Source: Litomosoides sigmodontis (taxonomy: Eukaryota > Nematoda > Chromadorea > Rhabditida > Onchocercidae). Taken from it: a DNA stretch of 64,000 nt. The notes beneath the pieces were generated by a model. The model was not told the DNA's origin, ran no database searches, and saw only the letters and a list, made by a program, of their open reading frames with translations. Position numbers and translations under genes: made by a program. The stretch is from NCBI GenBank assembly GCA_963070105.1, contig OY718803.1:7483823-7547822 (forward strand), in the 5' to 3' direction. Of this stretch, positions 27,802 to 39,188 are shown in pieces (the stretch's first letter is position 1; every line of letters begins with the position of its first letter).

Positions 27802-27861
27802 AAGTGCGACGAATACGGAAGAGCCGGAAGAATCTTCCTGAAGAAGAGTCTGACTTCGTTG
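27802..27861 (+). other. possible upstream exon of the hexokinase gene
   Basis: An acceptor-like TTTATAATAG is followed by about 60 bases that read basic then acidic (RRIRKSRKNLPEEESDF) and end in a consensus donor GTGAGA. It could join in phase to an acceptor-like TTTAGAG just before 28640, adding residues ahead of the assumed hexokinase start. No upstream ATG was established, so the link is speculative. Confidence 0.2.
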
Positions 27862-28649
27862 GTGAGAATCTAATGTGCTAGAAATCTCTTATGTAACATT
27901 GGTATTTTAAGCGGAAGGTAATCAGGAATTCAATAGCTAATTTTATCAGTGCTTCAGGTGACATTATTCACTGATCTTATCAAATTTTAAATTTAAAGCT
28001 TTTCAAAATATCCTTGTTCAGGGACAGCTCTATCATATGATAATTAATTTTTGACTTCCATCGCCTTTTCATAATAAATAATTTGCATAAGGAAACTTAA
28101 AATTCATTGTCCTAACATTATTTTTGGTATCATTTAGTTCAGTAAACTTTAAAAAATCCTAAAAAGGAATCCTTTTAACTAAACCAATTTGGATTTAATT
28201 TTAAAATATTTTCTTATAAAATTACTTCAATCGAATAAGAAATGAAAAAAATTAATTGAATTAACTGACTTAGCGCTAGTTGTTAATGTTAGCTACAAAA
28301 AGCAAAGCTCTAAATATCTTTATTGAATTCCTTTTTTTTGGAATTAGAGAAGAAATGGCTACCTTAAATTCATCGAAGTTAGCGTAACCTAAGCCTAATA
28401 ATTGGTCATAGCTTATTGTTGACGAAAATTAAATTATTAATAAAGTCATTTGCAATCAGTCTTATTCACCGCTCACTATCCAGTCCTTTCTTAACAAAAC
28501 TCTTCTCCACCAGACTTTTTTTTTTCAAAAATTTTTACTGAATCGTTCGCTGCTTCGATGCAAATTCAGTCAATTCATTGATTGATTGGTTTGTTAAAAA
28601 TCACAGATATTACCGCTGGCATTTTAGATTTAGAGAAAGGGAATTATTA

Positions 28650-31600
28650 ATGTTAGGATTGCTAACGATTCCAAGCGTATTCCGAAATTGGCGGAAAAGT
28701 TTGTGGCGGAATGAGGAAGAGGCAAGGTGCTGCGCAAATGAAATACGTGGAACAGATGCTGCGGCACAGCAAGATTTTAATTTCGATGAACCGCCAATTT
28801 CGGTACGGTTTTTAAGTCAATCAAGTCAATTCTTCAGTTATAATTTTTCCTGTTTAAAATTTTTTGAATTGATTATTTAAAAAGATAATACCGCCGATAT
28901 TTTCGAAGTGCTACATTTTCCTCCTTCTTTTTACCAAACGAACTTGACGTAAAAGTTATTTAGTTAGAGTAAATGATTGTTTCGCAATTTTAATTAATTA
29001 GAAAAAGAAAAATCCTGGAAATTTTGCAAATTTCAGCTAGAAACTGTGATGGCAGAATTCAAATTGTCAAATGACATACTTCGTCGAATGATGGCCCATA
29101 TGTCTCGTAATATGGATAAAGGTCTTGAAGGTGGACCTGAAAATAGCACCGTATCAATGTTACCATCGTTTGTACCTGAACTACCTGATGGAACAGGTTG
29201 CTGTTTCTATTTCAATAGACATGCCCATATATAGCTCTTTTCAATAAATGGTTTTAATTTTCATAATTAAATTTTCGCAATAATTTGTAACCCTTGGACT
29301 TCTTTTTACGTGCACTTATCATTTCTACAAGCCCTGCGTGACCTTTTTTTGAATTTGCAAATAATGCAATGAGATAGGCTGTGCACAATTTAAATAATAA
29401 ATTTGAAATTGAATTAACACAGAAATTTAATTGAATAAAGTAATCGAATCTATAAATGAGCTATCACTGTGAGATATCTGTTGAGAAAATGAACGACAAG
29501 AATATTTAATTCAAATAAAAGTGAAAAAAATACAATAATAATAAGTGAAAATTAGAAATTATGAAAAAATACAATTAAAAGACGGACCCCACAGACTTCG
29601 TTAATCATCATTTCTTCTATCATTTCAATTTTACAATTCTTTTCTTTCATCGTTTATCGCTTCCGTCTTCTGCGCCCTCTGATTATTTAAACTGATAGGT
29701 AAGGCAGACTGAACTATATCGTTTTTTCTTTTTGAAAAATCACTGATCGACAGTACTTGAGCTCACTAGCGCTCTTAGTGATCCGTGAGCAGCACATAAA
29801 TGTTACTTATCAAATAGTGCAGAGTATTAGAATATCAATTTCAGTATCATATCAGTTTGAGTCTTCCCTTACGTCACTGTTTAGGCACTTTCTTTTTACA
29901 ATATAAAATGTTAGCGTGTTTAAGTCATATGGAAATTTGAGTGCAAAGCTCAAAGTTCATTTCAAAAATCAATGATAACTTCTGGCTGAGACGCAATTAT
30001 TCAATTTGAATTTTTTTTCTGCTGTACTTTGGATATTAATTTTAATGCATATTTGGAGAAATTTTTCAGAAGAAGGCCGATTTATTGCGATGGATTTGGG
30101 TGGTACCAATTTACGTGTGATGCTAATGGATATCACACCGGGTGAAGAGCTTCAAACTCAGCAATTCAATACACGCATACCAAATTGGGCTATGCGTGGT
30201 ACCGGTGAACAGGTTGATGTTCATTTAAATAAAATTAATGGTTCGAATCTTAATTTCATAAAATTAACTTCATAAAATTTTATAAAAAAAAGTTAAATTC
30301 ATAAAATTAAAGTAATGGGATTTACTGAACGGAACGAGCACTCGTTTATTTATGTTTTTTTTCCTAAAAAAAGAAAAAGAAGAGATCTGTAAATGGATGC
30401 TGAAATGCTCATATTGCAATCGAAGCTATCATATACTAATTTTAGCTTATTCCGTTTTAATTTACCGAATAGAATTAAATGTTAAGTTAATCTTTTAATT
30501 CGGATTCTTTTGAGCTGTTCGATTACATAACAAAATGCTTAGCAGAGTTTCTGATTGAAAAAGGCATCCAAAATGATGGTCTTCCTGTAGGATTCACGTT
30601 TTCCTATCCGTGTGATCAGAAAAATCTACGTTCCGCAACGTTACTAAGGTTGGCAATTGTTTTAAAAATATTGATTTTTCCAATTCAAAAAAATACGAAG
30701 TGAATTCCATGTGAAAACTCCAGATGGACGAAAGGTTTCGAAGCAACAGGTGTAGTTGGAGAAGATGTTGTGGAACTTCTCGAACAATCCATCGCCAGAA
30801 GAGGTGTAAGTTTTTCATTATTTAAATTTTTTCTGCTTAGAAATTCAGTTAGGTTGTTTGTGGTGAAACTTTTTTCCTCTTTTTTTTGTCTAATATATTT
30901 ATTTTCTGGTGATTAATTTCATAGGTGATTGATTTTCAGGATATTAAAGTGGAAGTGGTGGCACTAATTAATGATACCGTTGGAACAATGGTAGCAGCTG
31001 CGCACGGAAACGGTGGCGAATGTCATATCGGTGTTATCATTGGTAGAAAAAATTTTTTTTGAGAATTTAATTTAATTAATTTAGGAAATAAATTGAAATG
31101 AAAAAGGTTTGCTGCAGCAACTGGAACCAATGCATCGTACATGGAAGAAACGTCGAAAATCAAGTATGGCTTATCAAAGTGCACGACTGATTATGAATAT
31201 TCGGAAATGATTATCGACACGGAATGGGGCGGCTTCGGTGACCACTCGGAAGCTGATTATTTATTAACGCAGTATGACAGAATTGTTGATAGGCGGTCGG
31301 AGCATCCAGGCGTTAACACGTATCTCACTCTTTTTCCGCCTAACTTTTCCCTTCAATTCACTTCGTTTTTTAAATTTCGCTTCTTGCTATTGTTGTTCAT
31401 TTATTTAACTGAATTTAACTGTTCAAAACGCTTAATTTTGCAAATGAGAATGGTGACAATTACTGGTGTGTTGGTAATTATAAAATCAAATTAAATTAAT
31501 AGTCATATCTTTTAGTGAATTCATCTTAGCGATAAGATAATTAATAGGTTTGATAAACTTGTTGGCGGAAAATGTATGGGTGAGGTGGTGCGCGTTGTTT

Positions 31601-33352
31601 TGGAAAAATTAATACGTGCTCGAGTTTTATTTAATGGCAATGGTTCGGATACACTTTTCAAGCAAGACGCCTTCCCAACCAAATATATTTCTGAAATTCT
31701 CAGGTAAATGAATGAGATTTTTTTTGACAAACATTTAAATTTGATTCATTTTAAATTAAAAGTTTAGAAGAATGCTAGCTAGGCAGTATTGATCTCATGC
31801 GTGAAAAAAGGAAAAATAAGAAATAAAAAATGAAATTATTAAAAGTTAAAAGTTTTAGCGTGATATTTTTTATTGCTCCACACGTAGATTCACGTCTGTA
31901 CAAACATGTAAACGACTGATGAAAATTTTCCTACGATTGTTTTACTGTTAGTATTTACTGTCTTTGTTCACGCAGATCCATGCTTAAAATACTACCGCAA
32001 CAGAATATCTATCAAAAACCACACTTTCACCTTTTTTTCCCCTTCCTGCTACACACGCAATGATTTTAGGTGACCATTTCAGGGACGAAACAGGTTCGTA
32101 CATGCATACGAGAGATATACTGGATGAACTGGGCATAGATCGGTATAACTTCAGTGATATGTTACTTGTTCGAGAGGTTTGCGTCGTTGTCTCACGTCGC
32201 TCAGCCAATCTTAGTGCAGCCGGTAAAGCTTTTCTGTCCAGAGAGCCCTGTGACAAATCCTCATTAAGCTGGGATATCAATCAGGGAATTAGGTTAACAG
32301 TGATTAGTTCGAAGAGATTGCATTTCAGGTAATGCAGTAGAGAACGACGTTAAATGAGAATTAAATTCTACGGTTGCTTTTTCAACTAATTCAAAGGAAA
32401 TTAGCAAATTTGTGGGCGAATGGTTAATTAGACGTTAAAAAAAAAAAGTCAGATATTGCATTTTTATCATATTTTTGTGAATAATTTAAAAATTTCCAGC
32501 AATCGCTTGCATATTAAATCGTGTCAGAAAGGAGAATATGGTGGTTGGGATAGATGGCAGCACCTACAAGTACCATCCATTCTTCGATTTCTGGGTTCAC
32601 GATAAACTGAAGGAGCTCGTCGATCCAGGCCTCAATGTCAGTACTGAGTGTATTAGCGCTTCGAGATGCTAAGTTATACTATAAGTAGTTGCATTTAGAG
32701 TGATGATTGTTAAATCAATTAAAATTTAATCTTTCAAGGAATAATTGAGATATGAAGTAACATGCTAAGTGGTGCAATTACTGTCGCTAATATTATTTTG
32801 CTGTAATTACAGTAATCATTGATGACTACCTGAGTGTTACTGTACATTGATTTTGAGCAGTAATTCAGTTATTAACAAAAAAATAATACTCCCGTAGCTA
32901 ATTATAAATCCTTGTGTACATTTAGCTATATGCAAATTTTAGCATATTTTAATTTGATAATAATTATTGATAGAGGAAAACTCCCAATATATTACCAAAT
33001 TGTTGCTTCTCAATAGAATTTACATAATTTGCATGTTTGAAGGAAATTTTCAATACTTTTGCAGTTCAAAATATTACAAACAACGGACGGTAGTGGTAAG
33101 GGTGCAGCACTAATTACGGCAATTATTGCACGGTTGAACAAACGTAAACAACAACAACAACTGCACAAGGCTGGTGGACATGTTGTAGCTGCGATGGAAC
33201 AAAACGTTGGACAAACAGTCGAAATGAAAGGAAGCCGCAAGGGATTTTCCATAAATGAAAATGAAAAAATTAATTTAATAACAAACAATACATCAACGCA
33301 TGATAGCTTTGATGAAGTGGAAAATGACATGATTCACTTAAGCAATCCATAG
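28650..33352 (+). CDS. hexokinase
   Basis: Eleven exons (28650-28802, 29037-29196, 30070-30212, 30515-30648, 30724-30805, 30940-31042, 31118-31319, 31548-31703, 32083-32222, 32500-32636, 33065-33352) join in phase to 565 aa. It phosphorylates glucose with ATP, the entry step of glycolysis. Seen: the N-terminal helix FKLSNDILRRMM, phosphate-1 loop AMDLGGTNLRVM (111-122), substrate segment LPVGFTFSYP (175-184), WTKGFEATG, catalytic Asp236 in LINDTVGT, TGTNASYMEE, EWGGFGD, VVSRRSANL and the adenosine loop TDGSGKGAALITA (477-489). Two oddities: residue 259, before TGTN, is Ala where Gly is usual (its codon is split by an intron), and the last exon adds about 70 polar residues after the normal end. 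The ATG at 28578 in the same frame is possible but lies before an acceptor-like site. Confidence 0.94.
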
Positions 33353-34970
33353 TAATTTGTTTGAGTTGTTGATCTTCTTGCGTGTGCATCTTAAGGTATA
33401 CTTTTAATTAATTAATTTCACCAGAATATAAGGATTTCAAGGAAGGCGACATTGTTAAAGGTATTGGAAATTCTGTTGAACTTGAAATTATTGAAATAAA
33501 TTGAAAAAATATGAATTTCTTGAATTCATTGCAATTTTCAAATAATGTCCGGTTCGGTACTTCGTTTTTCTCTTTCTCTGTAATCTCATCATGGATATTC
33601 TCTCTTCGTTTTTAATTTAACTCTCTTGTTGTCTGTACCTATTAAAAGTAGGCATTTCTACCCCAAGCATTGCTATTTTACTAATTTACTAAAATAGACT
33701 TTTGAGATAAATAAAAGTGCAAAATTTTAAATTTCCATTGAAAGGCTCAAGCAGAATTAACACTTTCTTTTTTTTTTCACTCTACGGGTTTTAATCAGAA
33801 ATCGTTTTAATGGAAATTGATGCCTTCGCGTATTTGTTTAATGGAAAATGAATTATTCAATTTCTTTCATTTTTGAAATCAAATTCTGCGACAAACATTG
33901 CCACTACGCATTATTTCCCTATGCATTTGCTTTGTATAGCTACGATAGACTTATTTGAATCAATTTTTTTTTATTACTACTTTTTACAAAATTTCAATCA
34001 ATAAATTACTATCCAGTAAAATTATTTTGAGATGCTAAGTTTTACTTTGTATTTGCGGATATGTTCTTGTGCACTGATATTAAACAGTCAATGTTAGCAA
34101 ACTTTTTAGAAATTCTTTTAATTAATTGTGATGAATAATTTAGAAGGCGTCAAAATTTCAGGTGACGTGAAATTGTTTGCAATAAACGGGCGATGAAATA
34201 TGTTATCACGAAGTATTGGAATTAATTTGTTTGTTCGATTTCCGATTGCAATCAAATCATTTCTTTCAATTAGTGCCACAGCTATCGAAATTCGACACAT
34301 TGCTCACATCTTCTCTTTCATATGTTAGCAATTAGCAGTGTGGTTGTTTTAATTTTAGTCGATCAGTTTTGTTTTATTAATATTTTATTTAATTAATAAT
34401 AAATTAACTACTTCAAGCGTACATGCATAAATGAAAAAGAGAGAGGGAGAGGGAAAGAAGGAACGAAAGACTCTGAATACAGCAGCAAATTGAATTTAAA
34501 CTTCTCAAAATTTGTGAAATACTTTTACAGTAATAGGTGAAATTGACATTGGAAACACACCGCTATTACAGAACAACACAGCTTGTCGATTCCTTTTTTT
34601 GTTCATAAATTTCATTCAGTCTGAACAGAAATTTTCTGTTCAATTTCAGCTTTTAATAGCTTTCTTAAATTAAAATTAAAGTATTGAAGCAATCGTTTGC
34701 CTTTACTATAACCTGTTTGATTTTTTTCTTTTCGTTTCTGATTGAATAACAAATAATTTAAGAAATAGCAATTAAGTAGTTCGTGCTAATTGCACGAGCT
34801 TTTCTTTGTTCCGTAAGAAGAATTGAAATCCTTTTTTTAAAGCACTGAAATTAGGATTAACTAAAAGAAGCGTCACATCTGAATGTTCAATATCTAACTT
34901 ACGCTTGCCAGCAGTTCAAATACTTATAGGATCACAAGAGCGCAATTAAAGCTCATTAGAAGAGCGCCTA
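33353..34970. other. spacer between convergent hexokinase and olfactomedin genes
   Basis: No supported exon. Several AATAAA signals (for example near 33497 and 33707) could serve the hexokinase mRNA. A GA-rich patch lies at 34437-34465. Confidence 0.4.
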
Positions 34971-37719
34971 TTATTTAGCTCGCCAGATGATTCGTGCCGG
35001 TAGAGTTAGCAAGTATCCGTGGTCGTAGACGTAAATTCGCTTGTCGTAAGGATTGTACGATATCATATTGGCATTTCGATACGAGTTGATCCAATGAATG
35101 TTTGGCTTGTGGTACTTGTTGCGGTAAAGATCATATGCAATTGCTATTTCACTCTTTAACTCAGAGGAACTTCTTATCTGCAAGAGGAAAAATGTTAATT
35201 GACTGATTGCATTGCATTATCTTCATGGCTAATACAAGCTACTGCTTTTAATTAAATAAAGGAATAGAAATTTTCATGCACTTTTTTTTAAAAAGAAAAT
35301 TATTAAAATTTTAAGCAAACCAAATAGAGTACACCACATATGACAAAACCATTCGCCACTTCGGTATGATTAATCAAAGTTAGATTCCAAATTTCATAAA
35401 TTGTCAGATTGCTGATATCCAGCTTAGCCACAGATAAATATTCTTCGTCCTCATAATGAAATAATACCCACAACGCATTCTCATCCACAGCCAAATCGAA
35501 ATAATTCATTGATAAATTAAACAAATACTGGAATAAACCTTTATTAAATTTTTTTGAAATTCAGAAAAACATTTAGTGAATGAAATTTCAAAATTAAACA
35601 ATGAATTTCATGATAAAATAGGAAAATGCATGATTTAAACTGTAAATTCATGGCGAACTTAAAACTTTCAAAGAAATGAAGGTAAGCTAACATTGTTTCC
35701 TTTGTGTGCTGCGTGCTTATCAATTAAAACTTCGTCATAAACTTTTGAAATTAATTCATATTTCCCTATTTTAGGAGTACCAGCACGATGGAAATATATT
35801 GAGCCGTTGAAAAAAATCAAATTTGTTCCGTCGTACAAATAAGGCATGTGATGTCTAAAATTCGAATTAATCAATTAGCATTGATTGTTTGCAGCACCTT
35901 CTGAATTTTTTTTTTTGTCAGAATAAGTTGTGTGATTTGAAACAATCATTTTGAACTTCTTTTTTTTCAATGCTTTTAATTCATTTTCAAAGAATTTTTT
36001 TTTAATTCTACAATTATTGGATATTTGTGTGCAGCATAATTTAAGTGACAAATGACAAAAAAATGTTGGCTCATTTGGTCAATAAGCGCCTCTAATCAAT
36101 TAATTATTGTTATAATTAAGGTGTAAGAAAGGTGAGAGATTGCTAGCTAACGTGACAAGAACGCGCTGTCGTCGCATGTCGCCTTCATCCAAGTATTCCT
36201 CCACTGTATCACCTTGAAAATGCTTCGTCATCCAACGTTTCATCATATCCTTCAATGGAATTGCTTAGGTCACCTCGTAGTGAAGTAGCATTTTCCTCAT
36301 TTCGGGAACACACAAAAACCGGACGAACCTGGCCATTTTGTGGATACGCGTCACGCATCCACGATCCGAAGTAGGTGTTTGAGTGTGCGTGAAATATCGG
36401 TTTGCCAACATCGTCCAAATAGCAATCTACAATTTTGATACAAATAATTATTACGTAAATCTCTTCTGGTTGGGCGTCGCATGGAGAGAGCTAAAGAAAG
36501 CGTAAGATCGGAGGATCTGGCTAATGTCGTAGCTTTGGAGGAAGAAACTTACGTGCCGTTGCTCCTTCGATATACGGTATTTCGGTGGTAGTTGGTGGCG
36601 TATCCGCTTCAGATGGTATTGTCACATTTGAGAGACATACGCGAACGCATTTATCAATTTCCGGCATCAAATCAGTGTCATTTAAAAGCATCTGTTAACG
36701 AAGGCTGTTAAGCGAAATGAGCGGAAAATGAATTTGGTGTTTTGTGGAAATTGAGAAATAACAAAACTGACCACTCTGACAAAGTACGGTAGTTGGAGAA
36801 GTTCGGTGTGCTGCGGCTCGTCTTCGACCTCGCCAGGAAGTGCTGTTTGCGTCGGACACTCCAATGGTTCAACTCTTGGACATTCCACTTTGTGGAACAT
36901 TTCGACATCCTCCGCAACCGGACATTTTGGACAAATCCCAGGTCTTCCAGGCATTCCAGGTGGTCCTTGAATTAGTTTACGAAGCTTTTTTTCGAGACTT
37001 TTTCCTTATTAGTGCTACTATTGATACAATGTAAATATATACCAAAACAGTGAGAATGGTTGAAAACACAAAAAGCATTACCTTGCGGACCAGGTGGTCC
37101 AGGCATCCCCACTGGACCATCTCGTCCCGGTGGTCCAGGTTTTCCAGGACTTCTAGAAATTGCAGAAATTTTATCATTGCAAGTATAAAAGTTGTTTTAC
37201 CAGAATCTGATTCGTGTTACAACATACCCGGGTAATCCAGGTGGTCCAATTGGTCCAGTTGGTCCACGATCGGTGCCAAATTCCTCTGCGCAATACTGAT
37301 GTATTTTTAAGCATTTTTCAACCAATGTGTCATCCTAATGAAGCAAATTAACTTACGTATTTTAAAAATCTTCTTTGGAAGTTCAGAATAGATGGACTTT
37401 TCCTTTTCTTATGCAAATTTTTACGTAGAGTAAGATGAAAATGCAAAAAGGGGAAGGATTTGGTTAAAACCTTAGTTTCTGATAAAGAATGTATTGGAAT
37501 TTCGTCATGTTTTGATTCATTTAGCAAGGTTTGAATGGGTAGCGATGGCGCTGAGTCACGTCGCACACGTTTCGAATCTCTCATCAGTCGACATTTTATC
37601 TCCATCTCACCAATGCGTGAGTAAATATCAGCAAACGCTAATAAAGTTAATAGCATGCAAACTGTCTGACAGTATTCCAAATATCGGACTTTTTTCAAAT
37701 TCCTTTCTTCGTCTGACAT
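34971..37719 (-). CDS. collagen-olfactomedin type II membrane protein (UNC-122/gliomedin-like)
   Basis: Ten minus-strand exons (37719-37471, 37295-37228, 37152-37082, 36965-36772, 36691-36553, 36426-36329, 36249-36152, 35854-35692, 35527-35321, 35177-34971) join to 497 aa. Order: a short cytosolic end, one hydrophobic segment at about 16-33, a furin-like RVRR at 51-54, a triple-helix block of Gly-X-Y repeats at about 92-140, a Cys-containing linker, and an olfactomedin domain from about 242 (FGSWMRDAYP) to the end (IYVYDHGYLLTL). This matches gliomedin and C. elegans UNC-122, cell-surface proteins that can be shed and act at neuromuscular or neuronal contacts. Between 36249 and 36329 the reading frame changes. 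I model a 79-base intron, but the splice sites are weak. A TTTTTAG five bases before the ATG suggests trans-splicing. Confidence 0.88.
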
Positions 37720-39188
37720 TTTTGCTAAAAATTGCACAAATCTTCCATGTAGAATTACTCATATGATCAGCGACCGACAATTGAACTTCGCTTCACAAGC
37801 GATAAAACGCTGTTCGTGAAAACTCTTTCATAAATTTTGCATTAAAACTATAATTAGCCATTCGAATAAAATAGTATGAACAGCCACTAACAGTCAATCG
37901 ACCTGCAACTACTAAGATAAAGATGAGAGCTGAAAAGTAATTAATAAACTTAGCTCCAACAATTACCCTTTAATCTTTGCTAACGGTTACTATTGTTGGT
38001 AGAGGATTGAAGTAAACGAGTTCAAATACGAAGTATTGAAAAGTAGCAGTAAATGCAATATAATATGAACGATTGGTAGGATGAAACTGCTTTGCTTTTG
38101 TTACACTGAATAAACAATTTGATGGACTATCCCAACAAGTCTAGTAACTCAAATACTAATAATTATTTGGTCTAATTTTAAGTATGCAATTAATTTTAAT
38201 GTACTATTTTCAACAAATAGATTACGGTGATTGTTAGTGCCTTGCAGTGATTTTTTTTACGATAAGTCGCATAATCCCTGGAGGAGTAGTTCCTTTTCAA
38301 TTCACAACACTTCCAATCTCCCTCGTCATCCAAACGCGCGACTTCTTTCCATTTATCTTTACTTATAGGACTCTTCCTACAGTCCTCATTAATTTAAATA
38401 AATACCCAAATTCCTGACATTCTTTCCATTAGTAATGAAATGCCTTGTATTGATTTTTATGCAACCGATATGATTTTGAAACAAAGCCAAATAAACAAAT
38501 ATCAACGTTATGAAATAATATTAAATTTCAAAACGCAAATTATACTAAAATGAAAGAGTAAAATATAGAAAATTCATTCCAGTACAGACAAATGATATCA
38601 CAACTACTAACATACAATAGCAGTAAAATAATTCTGTAACCCTAGGTTCTCACTGATTAGCATTAATGAGAACTTATGATCGATCGATCCTCTACGAATC
38701 TACACGTTTAAAAATGCTTCGTTGATTAAATTTATACTTAAAAAATGAAATAAAAATCTTCTAAAATAGATAGATTGCAATTGAATGAATAAAATGAAAT
38801 TGATAACAGGCAGTTTAATTCAAAAAATGTACAATGAAAGGTTGAAACAAAAATCAAGTCGAAAATATCTGATCAAATGGAAGGCATGGTTTTATGACTC
38901 TTCTTAAACGTTAATTTCAAATTACTAATTAACTTGGAATAGCGTTAGGCTATGAGTCATAAGGTGGCTTTCTTCCAAATTTCACTTTCACTTTTAAAAC
39001 AGATAAAGCTTATTGAAACAATTCAGATTTAAAAAATGGCAATTCCAATCACCGTTTAATGATATGTTGAAAAGTCGGAAAAGCAAATGATAAGTTTTAC
39101 CACATAAAAAGTCCGTTATCATAATACTGTATAAGGTATGATAATGATCAAGTTCATCTCAGCGAAGTCTGTGATATCTTTTCAATAA
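37720..39188. other. spacer upstream of the olfactomedin gene
   Basis: No supported exon in about 1.5 kb. It contains the 5' region of the olfactomedin gene on one side and the 3' region of the DUF273 gene on the other. Confidence 0.45.
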
